Source of the DNA: Cyclaneusma minus
Lineage: Eukaryota > Ascomycota > Leotiomycetes > Marthamycetales > Marthamycetaceae
Assembly: GCA_037179335.1 (NCBI GenBank)
Contig: JAKZHN010000004.1
Coordinates: forward strand, 992,001 to 1,056,000
Direction of reading: 5' to 3'
Length of the DNA stretch: 64,000 nt
The position numbers were made by a program, and so were the translations under genes. The stretch's first letter is position 1. Each line of letters opens with the position of its first letter. Positions 42,397 through 55,070 of this stretch are shown here, in pieces. The notes below the pieces were generated by a model, which ran no database searches, was not told where the DNA came from, and worked only from the letters and a program-made list of their open reading frames with translations.

Positions 42397-42717
42397 CAGT
42401 AAGGGGAAAAAAGTCTGCGTACCCCCCTAGCGATGTTGTCATTTCGGCTAATCTAAGCTATTTTTAGTACTTTGTATACCATTCATTGGCTCTAATAACA
42501 GCCTGACACCTGTGCTGCATTGTAAAGCTCAACTGTTCCGCGTATTGCTTTGAAACTGCTTTCCATTCCTGTTTTGCAACTTGAATAAGCCTTTGTAAAG
42601 CAGGATCTGGGCTTGAAATTCCATTATTTACAGCTAAAATACGCTAATTTTTGGTGCAGAAATCGCTTAAAATGACAACATCGCCAGGGGGGTACGCAGA
42701 CTTTTTTCTCCCCACTG
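42397..42717 (-). mobile_element. Tc1/mariner internal-deletion derivative (MITE-like, 321 bp)
   Basis: Terminal inverted repeats of about 48 bp begin CAGT(A/G)... on the left and end ...ACTG on the right; both contain AAAAAAGTCTGCGTACCCCC and GCGATGTTGTCATTT. TA dinucleotides flank both ends (42395-42396 and 42718-42719), the target-site duplication expected for Tc1/mariner. The interior keeps only the 3' end of a transposase frame on the minus strand, so the element is non-autonomous. Confidence 0.9.
42464..42640 (-). pseudogene. C-terminal fragment of a Tc1/mariner transposase
   Basis: Minus-strand frame with SSPDPALQRLIQ, KQEWKAVSKQYAEQL and MQHRCQAVIRANEWYTKY, then TAA at 42466-42464. 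The ending RRCQAVIxAxGWYTKY is characteristic of fungal Tc1-like transposases (family knowledge). Only about 55 codons remain and the catalytic DDE core is missing. Confidence 0.82.
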
Positions 42718-43892
42718 TAATTCAACGACAAAGACTGCTGAGGTCGAGCCCCGGCGTGGCCGCGACGATTCTCCCGCACCCTCACATACCTACCGCCATC
42801 CTCACATTGGGGGCATCTTCACATCCACAACCTCACCTCCAGACTCCACAGGTGGCCGCCTTCTCTCTTTTTTCCCATTCCCACCATCCATAGCTCGCAA
42901 GTCTTATCCCTTCATCACCTCCAACCCCCACCCCCCTTTCACCTCCTACTTCATTCACATCTCATTCTTCAAACGAGCCCCATCTCATCTAATATGTTCC
43001 AGTACATCTGCTCAAAATACTAAGAAAAAGATATCGCTTCTACGTTAACAAACTGGGTGGTTTGCTTGCTTGTCGGGGCCTGGTCATCACAGGAGAAGGC
43101 TGGAAGCGCATCTGTGTAGAATGGAACTTTAGATTTGAATGAACAGATAGATGTATATGCAAGCTTGTGAATGCATCAATGATCAATAATTCCGAGTGAT
43201 TAAGAATGTGATTTTGGAAATGTGACAGAGAACATCCCAAGTCACTGCGTCGCTGTGAACACCATTACTTCAAGTGGTGAAGCACTCACTTCAAAGTCGT
43301 CTGCTCCTTAGGTACTGTCCAATTTTTCCTTGCCGCGGTCAGCTTCACATTGCCACCAGGTTTCCCAGTCTCAGGACTCAGAAATAGTGAGCTTCCACTT
43401 CCCGTCAGCAAGCAAGTTTTACAAGTTCGAAAGCCCAGCAACATAAGGAAAACGACTTCGAATTCGACTCTGCATATTGCTGTCGCAGCTCTAAATCTAC
43501 CAACCACCTCTTCTCTCCATCCACTATACCAGGCAGGCATCGAAGCAAAAATGTATTCCCAAGACGAACGAAAGCCTCCAACGTATTTGACGCGCTTTCC
43601 TCCGAAAACCATCCAAAACATGTACCATCCATCCAGCTAATACCCCGCAATTTTGCCATCCTGCGCCATCAAAGACGCAGCCGCCCTTCCCGATTCCCAG
43701 CCCAAATGTATCCCCCAAGCCCGCTCGATGTATCCGCATCCAAAAAATCCCCAGCTTGTAACTTTCCAAATCCAAAAGTCCACACGCAATGCACACAACA
43801 CAAGAAAAAAGTTCATAAATTCATCAAATCCCCCCACCCACCACTTACTCCTTTCCTGTCCCCTGTCCCCAAAAACCAAAAAACACCACACA
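42718..43892. other. Intergenic, 3' of the NirA-like gene
   Basis: C-rich, low-complexity, no defensible ORF. It includes a 3' UTR region for the minus-strand regulator; C/T-rich on the plus strand near 43820-43990. Confidence 0.5.
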
Positions 43893-46800
43893 CTACCCCC
43901 CAAACCCACTCCCCAACCCCAACCACTCCATCCCCGCCCCACTCCCCATTTCCGGACTCGCCCCCATCCCCTCCCCCAAGCTATCCCAATTCTCAAACCC
44001 CATCGCCAGGCTCGCCTGATCCCTCAGCCACCAATCCTGACTCTCCATCAGCGCCTCCACACCCCCAAACATCGTAGATGGCGAGACCTGTCGGTAGCTT
44101 GTTGTACTGCTACTTCCCGATGCCAAGTTGATTCCCTGTTGTCCCTGTTGCTGACCTACGCTATTCGAATGCACATAGTTGTGTCGCGAAGCATAAAGTG
44201 CCGCCATCTGTGTTGCGTTGTCGGGCGGGAGGCTCATGGCGGTGCTGGCGCGGCGCCGCGGGCCGGAAAATGTGTAGTCGTCTGTTTCCTGCTGGTTCTG
44301 CTGGTTCTGCTGGGTTTGGGGAGGGGCGGTGGGCGCTGGCATGGTGTTTTGCAAATCGTGGCTACTTGCAGAATTTACCTGCGAGCTGCCCGAATGATGA
44401 GATTGGTGCTGGCGATAAGAAGAATCCAGATTAACGCTATTGTTAGGCGTATGCGAAGGCCTCGAAGTCCTCGCAGGAGGTGCAAGGGGTGTAAAATCGC
44501 TATACAGGCGTTTGTTGAAGTTTGGACCTAGCTGGCTTTGCAGCTGGCCCTGCTGTGAAGCCTGTGGTGTCATCTGCTCAACCTTCACAAACAGGCCAGG
44601 TGCAGCCGTCGGATTATTATTCGCCGCAGCAGCAGCCGCGCTTGTCGATTTCTCACCCACTATCGTCGCCGTCGAACTGCTCGTCGGCGTCCCCTCTTTC
44701 CCCGGACTCGGCACGTCCCCGACCCCGAAAGCTCCCCACTTCTTGTCCGCTCTCTCCAAGCCCCTCCCTGCCTCCTCCGGCAACTCAATTCCCCATTTCC
44801 TCGCCAATACACTCAAGATACTGAGTGTCCTGCGTGCACACAACCAATCCTCTGCAATCTCCTCTAAATGCTTGACACCGTGCACAATATCCCTCTTTGC
44901 TGTCTTTTCCGGCAAATTCAACAGGTGGATCGTGCAAGCACTGTGTTCCATATACACCGCAATATTGCAGATTTGGCGTAAGCCGTAGGTGCGTTTGTAG
45001 AGTCGCATCATCTTTGAGATAGCGGCGGCGCCTTGAGTACATAACTTGCGTGGGGATACGTTGCTGGGCAAGGGGGAGGTGGAAGGATTGTAGCGTAAGA
45101 AAGGGCGGAAGAGGTGGATGTAAAGTAAGTGAAAAAACATGTGCATAAGTAGCACGTTAGGCAATTGGCCTTCCCTAGGTTCTAGCTCTTTCGGCAATTC
45201 GCGCCTCCAAGTCTCTAGTTTCGTGTGCAACTCACTCAATTTCTTCACTTCGGTCGCTTTCCCAACATGCTTCTCGCGCGTTTGGGGATGGTAGAAGAAA
45301 ATCAGCAAATCGCTGCTAATCTCACACAGCGCCGAGATCTGCAACGCAATGGTGCGGGTGCGCGAGGCTTGAGAATGGGCTGTGCTGATTCCTTTGTCGA
45401 AATAGGGGGACCAGATGTCGGAATCTTCGTCGGGAAAGACGTCGTATTTGGGGACTGTGATGTTGGAGAGCGGGAGTTGCGGGAGTCGGCCGAGGTAGTT
45501 GGACCAGCATTTGTCGAAGAGGAAACAGCCCCAGAACGTGATGCGGCGAGCGTCGATTTCTTGCTCGTCGAGGCCTTCTTTGGATGCTGTCATGCCGCCG
45601 GAATCCAGGTTGAGACCCATGTCTTGTGCCATGCGGAAACTCATCCCGCTGTAGACCCAGCCTTTTGCTTCGCGGCCACAGCCAGCTTCTCGTACTGACA
45701 TGAGGGCTAGTGCTTGTACGGTTGTGAGCTTGGGTTTTTCGTACTCGTCGTTTTCGACGATCAGGCGTTTGGCTTCCTGGAAAAATGCATCGCCCTTCGT
45801 GGCTGGATCAGAGGGGTCGGAACAGGCTTGTGGTGAGCTGGTGAAGTGGCAGCCCAGCGCCAACATGGCATTGACCAGCAACGAAGAGCAATACGTCGTC
45901 CGTCTAGGCTGATCCAGCGGTTTTCCAAGCAGGAAGTCTCTGTAGAAAAGACTCTTCGACAGCGTCGTGAAATAGGGGTAATGCCACGTAAAATACATAT
46001 TGATGAGATGCACAACCAGCTCCGTATCATCCGTAACCGTCGTCCAAGTCGTAAGCGGCGCTTCCTGCTGTTGAAAATCCTGCAAATTTCCCGACGCACC
46101 ATCCAGCTCTGCATTTTCCGGGGACAAGTATAGCAAGTTGGATGTTCCGCCGATAAAGCGCACTTGGCCATTCTCCAGCCGCAGCTCGCCCATCTTGCCG
46201 GATAGCTCGGTTTCGAAGGTCGGTTGTGCGGTCGTCGTGCCGTCGAGATCTAGCAGGTCGGAGGAATCCTCGTCGTCTTCTTCGTCTTCTTGCCGTAAGA
46301 TTCTTGCCGCCACATCATCCAAGCTCTCACACGTCCGGATCTGCTTCACAAGCCTCGGAACCTCGTCGTCGGTCGCATTCAGGATAGCCTGTATCAGGGT
46401 CTGCAGTGTCGAGTTTGCCGTCTTCGTACTGTCTAGCTTTTCTTTATATACGCCTTTTCGTCGATGGTCGCTATTGGGATCGTAAACGCATTCTGTCGTT
46501 TCCAAACGTCAGCATCACATTCAATAGGTACCACTGGTGCCATTCCACCCTCTCAATCTCCCCAAACTCTCTCACACCCTCGAACAATCAACCAACAAGA
46601 CACATCCTCACTCACCAGTCCCATAAACACTCTCACAAGCCGCACAAGCCGGCGTATTCCCATCACACTTGCTCTTCCTCTTCCGACACGCAATACAAGC
46701 CGTACTCACACACCTCCTCTTACTCCCATCCTTCCCCTCCACCTCCGCACCCTCCTTCGCCGCCCTCCCCGCCCCATCCAGCGCCTTCCTAGCCCTCGCT

Positions 46801-46931
46801 TTCTTTTTCGGCGATGCTTGCTGTTCTCCTCGTTGTCCATTCAGCAAAGCCTTCTGCCGGCGCATCGACTCACTCAGATCCGCCATGGCCTCGTCCAGTC
46901 CACTCTTTTTATGTCGCGTTTTCCTTGGCAC
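43893..46931 (-). CDS. Zn2Cys6 transcription factor, NirA/NIT-4 type
   Basis: Nuclear DNA-binding regulator; the NirA/NIT-4 resemblance suggests nitrate/nitrogen control, but this is family-level only. Minus-strand exons are 46931-46616 and 46492-43893, with a 123-nt intron (46615-46493, GTGAGT...CGACAG, phase 1), giving about 971 residues. The cluster CIACRKRKSKC / CAACESVYGTEC follows CX2CX6CX6CX2CX7C, and the sixth Cys is coded after the intron. Next comes YDPNSDHRRKGVYKEKLD, the strongly conserved NirA-type linker. The middle homology region of the fungal-specific factors follows (NMYFTWHYPYFTTLSKSLFYRDFL, SCDPSD-type loop, GWVYSGMSFRMAQDMGLNLD, RRITFWGCFLFDKCWS). The C-terminus is Gln/Asn/Ser/Thr-rich with QQNQQNQQE and ends GLGSGFGG. 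It is intact as read. Confidence 0.9.
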
Positions 46932-48355
46932 ACGCCTCGAATCCCGCGCTTCCAGCTAGCTGCACGCTTCCGCAAAATCTGTCCACGAATCGCTTGGGTA
47001 AATCGCGTCCTGGGGTTGTAATCATAAGGTAATGGAATGTAAGTATACTTGGATGCAGAATTGATAGTATGTAATTCACAGCTCAGCCCCTCAGCTTGGC
47101 CGTCACCAACATACGGCGTTCATGCATTCAAGCATTCAAGCCGTGCTCTCCAAAAGCATCCTTCAATCAAGCACACATCGCCCCACCCCACACCCCCGCG
47201 TCCATCCCTTCAATAGTACTTTACATACATGTACCCCAGGCCTTGAAAAATTTCGCTCACACATCAATGCACATAGCCTCACCCCAGATTCCCGCCGATC
47301 CCTCCTCAAAATTGTGGATCCCATATCGTCACCCGCTAGACAATTGGTCCAGTCAAGCAGCTGCAAAGCCTGCAAAGCATCCATTTCATCCATTTCATCC
47401 ATTCCGTCCAATTGCGCGACCCGTGCAGCCCAGCCGAGCTCGCCCTGCCCCTGCAACAAGGAATAATATTGCATAGGTATAAAAGCAACCACGGTATCAG
47501 ACGCCGACCGCCGCTGCTGCCGCTCCTGTCCCACGCCAGCGCAGCCTTAATTACAAATCCGGGATAGGCTGGCGATAAGGATTTTTGGTTGCAACGAGGC
47601 TGCGAGATAAGGATTTCCTCGACAGCCTCGCTGCAGCCCAAGCTTGAATTGGTGGAGGGTGGCGCTGTGGCAAAATGCCCGGCAATACTCGAACCAAACC
47701 TTGTTTTAAGGCTCGAGTTGATGTGACACATAACCACACGCAAGCAATTATTGGCACGGAGAGCTAAGCCGCGTGGGAGGAACCCTTGAACGGACCGGCT
47801 CGTGAAATTCGTGCAAGCTATGTGGATGTCTACCGTGTACGTGTGAGCGGATTAATTCGGTTGATAAGAGATTCGAGTCAGGTCACAGCAGTGTACTCAG
47901 CAGTCAAGACACCTCAATGGTAAAAAAAGCCAGTTTTACATTTGCATTAAGAGTACTTCTGTGGTACGGGGGTATCTGGGTATCTTTCGACGCCTTTTTC
48001 CTGTGGAATGCAACCCCCACTCACTCCCCCCCAGGAAAAAAAGCAAAAAGCAATGATGCGTGTCCCTTTTAGGCCTCCGTGCAAAAAGCCCGCCGATAAG
48101 GAACCGAAAAAAGGAGCGGGAAGAGAGGCAGAAAGCCGCTGTGAGAATCACGCTGCTGCTCGCGTGCGCTGTGAGCACACGTAAAGATGAGCTATCTGGA
48201 GGTCTTCCCCCCTATTGATCCTCAGTCAATATTTCATTATTGCTTCTCTCTCTTTCGTAAAGTACAGTCGCATCAAGTCGTGTTTTTTTTTGGTTTCATC
48301 GGTTTCTCGATTTGTTGATTTTCTGGCTTTCGCCAGTTTCTCTTTCTTGTACAGT
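46932..48355. other. Intergenic between NirA-like and CSC1-like genes
   Basis: 1.4 kb. No gene seen. It contains a short TCCATTTCA run (47378-47402) related to the SSP-intron minisatellite, and an A/G-rich stretch near 48000-48060. Confidence 0.5.
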
Positions 48356-51180
48356 CTAGTACAAGATAGGCTCCTGCCAGATCGGAGGACGAGCACCATC
48401 AGCATCCCACACGATGTTGTTCTTCTCGTCCAGCTGGGCGCCCTCATCAGTGATGGAGATAACCTTGCTGGTATGCTCGACTTCCTGTCGGCTGACGCCG
48501 GCCGGGTCGCGAGGAATCCAGATGATGCCAGCCTCGCTGGTGACGCTGGGTGGGTAGTAGGCGTTTTTCTCGATTTCCTGCGAGTACAGGTTGTCGACAT
48601 CGACATAGCCGTGGGGAATGAGACGACGGAGGGTGGCGTAGTCAGTGTAGACGTGCGGCTTGAGGAACTTGACGAGGAAGTTGGGCTTCTTATGAGGAGC
48701 GGCTTCGGTGTCGAGGGAGGTCTTATTGGAGCTGTCTTTGTCACCGATTTTAATGTCGTTGCTAGCTCCGTTCTTGATGGGGGTGCTCCCTTCGCCGTTC
48801 TCGGCTTCAGCTGCTCTGTAGGCCTGCTCCTCGGCTTCGAGGGTTTTGGGTAGGTTGTAGAGGAGAGGGTCAAGTGCCGTGTTCATGGCGTAGTGAATCA
48901 ATACGGTGAAGACGAGGAAGATCACCATGAGCACAAGTGGCCCGATTGCTGTCGAGATACCGAACAGACCAATGAGGCAGACTTCGCTCAGATAGACACC
49001 CGTCAGGATCTGCTGTAGAGCACGTGGGTAGATAAGGCCCTTGGTGTCGATTTTGGCGTCGGTTACGAACAGAATGTTGTAACGGTATGCGATGTAGAAG
49101 ATGTACAGACCAATGGTGGCAAAACCGAGCACCAACGGGGCGATGCAGGAATAGGTGATTGCTGGGAGACGTTAGCATGGACCAGAGACAATGAGGGGAA
49201 ATGAAATCGACAATTAACATGGATCGATAAACTTACCAATGGTGACGATCATGGTGAATACTGGCAAAAGGCTTCCCCAAGAAATTGCACTCAAGTTGGT
49301 CCACTTATTGTACATCTTCCTTGGTGTGGTTGCCAGAAACTTGTACAGCAGCTGGAAGATGAAAAAGCCAACCACTTGAGCCACGACACCTGAAGCCAAG
49401 GCCAGACCTTGCAAGATGAAGTAGGATATGTAGAAGTTGCTGGCTTTGGGAAGACCTTTCGCTAGCAGACTCGTTGCAGACGAAGGATCATTGGCGATCT
49501 GCTTTCCGACCGCACTAGCAGAAGAACCGATGGTGACCACCAGGAAAGTCTGAATGATATTGAAGCAGAAGTATGCATTTTGAGTGAAGAGTTCGACACG
49601 GGCAAGGGACGGTTCGCCAGCCTGCTTGGCGCAAAGTCTCATGATGATGGGGACCAAAGACATCAGAATTGACAAGGCGACTGATGGGAGAAGACCGGTT
49701 ATGACACCCAAGATGACGGAGGGAATGTCTGCGATCCAGGTCAAGAAGGAGATGGTTTCGAGATAGGTGATGTTCGAGATGATACCAACAACTGCAACAG
49801 GAATGGCCCAGAATATAATGAGTGCCGCAATGAAGCCCTTCACGAGGTAATTGCGGACCACTCTCTGCCACCAGTTGATCTTCAACGATGACCAAACAAT
49901 CTCATTGGGATTGACTCCAATGTAGCGAGGCGACATGTGAAGAGCATGGTGATGGGCGAGGGATTGGAAAGCAGCCTGAGCTTCGGCCTGCTCGTAGAAT
50001 TCGATGAAAACACCGCCAACTGGTTTGTATTCGCCGGCCTTGTATTTGGCCTGCTCTTCGGCGACCTCAGGGATGAGACGCTGAAGCTCCTCACGCGCCC
50101 ACTCAATGGTATCAACCTTCTTTCCCAAGAGACCAAGGAAACCAAGCTTGTGCGTCGGGCGCTTCTTGGCAGGCACCCAGCGAGCAGCAATTGATCCAGA
50201 TTCTCCAGTGGCAGTAGCCGCCTCGGCGTTGTCCTCTTCCTGGTGTTCGCCCTTCTTGATTGCCTTGAGGCGGTTCTTGTTGGCCAGCTTAATCAACTTG
50301 ATTTCTCCAGCTTCGAGCTTAGCAAATGCCTTGTCCCGCTGGTCGACCAAATCGTCGAGCTTATCGGTGTCGCATGTGATCCAGATGGTCTTCACCGACT
50401 TGCCAAATACTTGGCGAAGCTTAGATTCGCTCAAGTATCGCTCGGGAACGGCGGTAAAGAGAACGGTACGAGAAGAAATGCGATTGGAGTAAAGCGGAGC
50501 CAAGAGGAAAGCTTGGCGGAGGTTGATGTAGTAGATGCTTTCTCTGGCAACCATGTAGAGGATGAATCCATAGTAGATCCAGGCGGCAAAGGTATGGGCA
50601 TAGTAACGATTCTTGTTGGAGTCTGGGCTGGTAGCCACGTTGCCGTAGGCCAGAATGTCCAATCCACTCGCACCGCCATGACCAGTTGCGTTGACGGGGA
50701 ACAGAACGGGCCAGGTGATGAAGCATCCAACGAGACAGATAGTGGCCGAGATCTTGATGAGACGCAGGAAGAGGTAGGCATCGAAAGACTGGTGCTGAAG
50801 AGCGTGGGTGTCGGGAATCTTGTTGAAGGCGCCAAACCAATTGAAGATGCCATCCGGTAGACTTGGGGTGCGGTTCCTGGGAAGTTGATGTTAGTACCGA
50901 GTTTTCTTTCGCAGGCATTGCTGCACGAAACGTACCTCTCAGGGAGAGAGCCCAGGTAAGTACGCGGGGCATAGAAGCGGCGATGAGAGCGTCTCAGAAC
51001 GAGGAAGATGGCGAGGTAGACTGCGGCATAGACGGCAGCGGGGGCGAGAGTGGCTACCAAGGCCGAGAGAGAGGAGCCTTGGGTCGGGGAGTCGGTACTG
51101 CCCGTCATGATGGCGGTCCAATTGAGAGCTTGTCGCTGCTCAATGGCGGCCTCAGAAAGAATTGCGTCGATCGAGTCCAC
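48356..51180 (-). CDS. CSC1/OSCA-like (DUF221) osmosensitive cation channel, RSN1 type
   Basis: Plasma-membrane or endomembrane protein of the TMEM63/OSCA/CSC1 family. Minus-strand exons are 51180-50936, 50876-49237 and 49161-48356. Introns of 59 nt (phase 2) and 75 nt (phase 1, CTAAC branch) separate them, giving 896 residues. The N-terminal helix ALVATLAPAAVYAAVYLAIFLVL (about 38-60) is followed by the RFYAPRTYLGSLPER segment. PDGIFNWFGAFNKIPDTHALQHQSFDAYLFLR is a family signature. The cytosolic domain starts RTVLFTAVPERYLSE and includes VGGVFIEFYEQAEAQAAFQ. The channel core IVWSSLKINWWQR, FWAIPVAVVGIISN, AKQAGEPSLARVELFTQNAYFCFNIIQTFLV and ITYSCIAPLVLGF is complete. The acidic C-tail ends QEPILY. 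No lesion was seen. Confidence 0.93.
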
Positions 51181-53192
51181 GGTGACGGTGTTGTTGACTT
51201 GAATCTATATCTATTTCACGGGAGTCGATGATGCTTGGAAAGAGATGCGTCACGGTGCGTGAGACGGAGATCAAAACGTCAGCATGGCGGGCGGGAGAGA
51301 TGAAGAGATCGGCTTTGTATTTCAGCAGCGCCTGTGTCAACACATCGCTCCAAAAGCTGGTAAAATTTGAAGGTGGTTGGCGCCTGGGCGGTCGCACTTG
51401 CCGGACCAGCGCGATGGTTAGGACCCCTGTTTCGTGGTGGCACAGGCCCAAAAGCAGGGAATGTGCAACATTTCCACTCCTTTGCGCCTGCCGAAGCACT
51501 GGCCACACCTAGCCGCCACACCAGACGCTTTGGCACTAGCCTCCTCCTTTTCCCATTCCCTGTTTTTCCACAGGAGGTCAACAGCTGGACCTGCCTCCCG
51601 CTTAATATACAAACCATATATCGTCGCATTCAAACACCGCTATCAGGTTTGCAAACACTCGCTCTCGTATTGCTGACGTTACTGTGGAGATATTCATAAA
51701 TTTCAGAACTCGAACTTCATCAAACTGGGGCGAAAAGCGACCCTTTGAAAAATTCGGTAAATTAGAGGCGGGCCGCTGTGATATTTCCGGATCGGCAAGA
51801 TCGACCGCTGAAATTGACTGCGCCAGTGTCACTTCGGGCTACTGTTGGCGTCATCGCTGCGAGCCTCAGCCAGCAAACACACATTTGATACCAGACATGT
51901 ACAAGGCGACAACTGCAAGACAGCTCGAAAATGGAGAAGAGCTGTCGCGTGGCGCAACAGCTTCGAAACATGGCCCTTTCTTCAACGTTGGCGGATGTCC
52001 ACAACATGAGTGCCCCTCCCTTTCATGTGAAACGGCGTTACTGCTCTTGTATCGAACACCCTGCAGGCAGCCGCCGTGCAGCGTCAAACCGATTCACTGC
52101 ATCATCGGTGAGTAGCCTTTCTCGTCGTATCGACTGACAGCAATACAGTTCTGGACTCTGTTGCTTGAACAGTCAAATCTACATGTCGTCCTCAAAGTCT
52201 AGATCATCCAGTGATCTCAGATAGCGCCGAACCACCAACCGCACCGCCACAGGCTACAGCGCTTTGCCCTCCTAAATCTATTTCCATAAGCTTTACCAGA
52301 GAAGCCGCCCGATTGGAATATTCGACAACGGATTCTTCAGCAAGCATGGGCCCAGAGCGCAGGACCAAAGGATCTGGACCGAAGCTGTGGCTTGCTGGAC
52401 TGTGGGCTGTGCAGAATGTCAAATCATCAAATGTTCTGTGCAGTGTGAAGTGTGGACTGTGGCGGAATGTCGCCTCGACCATGCGCCCCCCTTTGGACCC
52501 CGGATACACAAGGCGATGAATCGATACTTATCCACGGAGAGACTGAGCGATGGCTTTCTTCTGCACTACTCTGAGACCATCTCCAAAGACCAACACAACT
52601 TTGTGACATCTTGGTCGGCAATACATCGTTACTAGCAGCAACAAACAAAACGAAACTCGACTTACTCTGAGACCGTGAGTCGTGCAGTATATACGGACAA
52701 ACCAAAATGAGCCTAAGTAACCAAGTCACATGTGTGCTCTGAACGCGAGCGTCTCTTCAAGCCATGAGCGGAATCGCAAGTCGAGTCAGCTGCCGCCTCA
52801 CGTGACCTACCTCCTTTGTCGCAAACGGTTTCCGGATTATGTCCAAATCAAGCGTTTCGGAGTCGTCGGTGGTGCAAGCAGCCTCGAAATCTTGTCGTGC
52901 GGCTGTCCCATATGAAGAATGGGAGAATTCGGCAACAAAGCAACCCGCATTCATACCACACATTCCAAGCGTTGCCCATCAACAATGTCCGCAAGCAGCA
53001 CCCCTCACCACATCTACCCCCTCCTTTGAGCCTATATGGACCTTTCTTTGTCCTCCGTAGAAATGGCAGCAAAAACCACACCACCTCTGCCAATCCGACA
53101 CCATCCGTGAAAACCCAAAGAGTCATCCCTCAAGCCCATCCCACGCTCTCTACTCCCAAAGATTTCGTTAATCTTAGAGACAGCAATATACG
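51181..53192. other. Intergenic
   Basis: 2 kb between divergent genes. Short frames occur on both strands without motifs or splice signals. Probably two promoters. Confidence 0.5.
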
Positions 53193-55070
53193 ATGGCATC
53201 TCAACAACTCGTTGGCGACGCCCCCGCGGGGAGGAAAAAGGCCACCCCTAAATCATTCACGATCCCCGAGACGCCTTGGGCCGGAGCGTACAAATCGACG
53301 CTGCTCACGGATATCATCAAGGGCCAGGCGGATTCCAACCAAGTCTTCTCGCACCTGAATTGCTGCTACTTTTCCACTCCCGGCCGTCCACCTACCCTGG
53401 GCGCTCTCAAGAAACATGCTCAGGGTCTGGCGGCGCTGATCAAGCTCGTCGGCGTCAGCACTAAGCCTGGTGTTCCTAATAGCCAGACGGAGTCGGGAGT
53501 CGATGCGAATGGAGATCCAAAGGGCAAGCCGAAGCGGAAAATACCAGCGTCTATAATGACTGGTGTGCCGCGCGATGATACGGAGATGGCGGACGCACCT
53601 GCACTGGACGGCCCTGCAAATGACGCTCCTGCAACGAATGGCTCTGCACCAGGAGAGAATGCTGCCGACTCGCAAGCAGTGGTACCACGACCCTCCGCGG
53701 GACCAGTGACAGCACCAGCAGACAACGACGCGGTGCGAATAGTGGTACCTCTCACCGACCCCTTCCACCCCGGCCAGCCCTTCGACTGGCTCAACAACCT
53801 CACAAAGCCGTACGAGGCCCCGTCCGAAGACCACGATCTCCCCCTGACCGGCGTGCTCAACCGCCGCATGAAAAAGACTGAAGATGGCGAGGAGCTCGAC
53901 CACTGCCCGCTCTACGAGCTCGCTGACAAGACCGAGAACGAATACGCCATGCCGTACGCTACCTACGAGGCTCTGATCGAGCACGCCAATGAAGCTCTCG
54001 AGGTCCTTGACCACGAACTGACTGCCGCCGGTGGTCTTCTCTCTATTCTCCCGCCACTCGACCAGCCAGAGGCGCGCGATATGAGCCAGAAGACTCTCCT
54101 CGGTCAACTCGTGCTGTTCGTGCAGCAGCTCGTGGCACAAAACCACGAGCTCACGCGCAGCTACGCAAGCGCCTGCGACGTACTAGCCGGCGAAGCCATC
54201 GTGCCCGCCCAAATCATGTCCGACCTCGGCGGCGGAGGCCGCGCAGCACGCATGCCCGTCTACCCCCAAGACCGCTTCGTGCTCGCCAATGCCGGCGAAG
54301 ATGTGTTCCAGTGGCTCGACCAGCAACTGACGCAGAAAGAAGCGCAAGATGAGCGATACCGCCAGGAATTTGCTGAAGAGCATGGCCGGAATGCGGATGT
54401 CATGTATGCGCGAACTTCCGAGGGCAAGGAGTTCACGAAAGGTATTGTGAGCTTGGATGTTGTGACAAGATACTACCGAGTCAAGAATGGCCCGAAGACG
54501 ATTTTCGTCGTGCCGGCTAGTGAGAAGCATCCCCAGACGAAGAAGACGAGGGATTTGGAGGGCCAGCCTACCGTCATCTCAGTCAACAAGCCAGTCTACC
54601 CGGCCCGCGTATCCGAGTGGGAGAAGAAACGCCGTGCCGAGATTGACGCTTTACGAGAAGCGACCAAGGAAGGACGCAAATACCAGGAGAAGATCGAAAG
54701 CGTGCAAGCCGAGCTCGAAGTATGGAAGAGCGAGGCTCAGCGCACTGATGCTGCGAACAAGCAGCTCCGCTACCAGCTGCTCCAAGACGAGGCCGCCGAC
54801 CAGAACAAGCAAGAGCTGGGTGCGGAGCGAGTCAGGGTGCAGCGCCTCATCGAGGATGCTGCTCGCCACGAACGCTTGGTTGCGCAGAGGACAAAGGACC
54901 TGGCGGTCAGGGAGAAGGCAGTCGAGGCGAAAGAAAAGCAGCTTAAGACTCAAGAGGAAACCCTTAAGAGGAAGGAAAAGCAGCAGAAGGAATGGGTGGA
55001 GAAGAATGCCAAGGACCCTGCGAGCGGCACTGTCGAGGAGGAGGATGACGATGCGGAACCCGACTTGTGA
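53193..55070 (+). CDS. Uncharacterised 625-aa protein with long C-terminal coiled coil
   Basis: Single exon, 625 codons, no family recognised. It begins MASQQLVGDAPAGRKKATPKSF. An Ala/Pro/Asp-rich disordered section (about 110-180) precedes a globular-looking part (DPFHPGQPFDWLNNLTKPYE near 190, then a helical region LIEHANEALEVLDHELTAAGG, then LVLFVQQLVAQNHELTRSYASACDVL). A basic part with RYYRVKNGPKTIFVVPASEK follows. From about residue 470 heptad-rich sequence (WEKKRRAEIDALREATKEGRKYQEKIESV and following) predicts a coiled coil to about 608. The tail is acidic (TVEEEDDDAEPDL). Codon usage and length make it a real gene. Confidence 0.75.
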   Translation: MASQQLVGDAPAGRKKATPKSFTIPETPWAGAYKSTLLTDIIKGQADSNQVFSHLNCCYFSTPGRPPTLGALKKHAQGLAALIKLVGVSTKPGVPNSQTESGVDANGDPKGKPKRKIPASIMTGVPRDDTEMADAPALDGPANDAPATNGSAPGENAADSQAVVPRPSAGPVTAPADNDAVRIVVPLTDPFHPGQPFDWLNNLTKPYEAPSEDHDLPLTGVLNRRMKKTEDGEELDHCPLYELADKTENEYAMPYATYEALIEHANEALEVLDHELTAAGGLLSILPPLDQPEARDMSQKTLLGQLVLFVQQLVAQNHELTRSYASACDVLAGEAIVPAQIMSDLGGGGRAARMPVYPQDRFVLANAGEDVFQWLDQQLTQKEAQDERYRQEFAEEHGRNADVMYARTSEGKEFTKGIVSLDVVTRYYRVKNGPKTIFVVPASEKHPQTKKTRDLEGQPTVISVNKPVYPARVSEWEKKRRAEIDALREATKEGRKYQEKIESVQAELEVWKSEAQRTDAANKQLRYQLLQDEAADQNKQELGAERVRVQRLIEDAARHERLVAQRTKDLAVREKAVEAKEKQLKTQEETLKRKEKQQKEWVEKNAKDPASGTVEEEDDDAEPDL

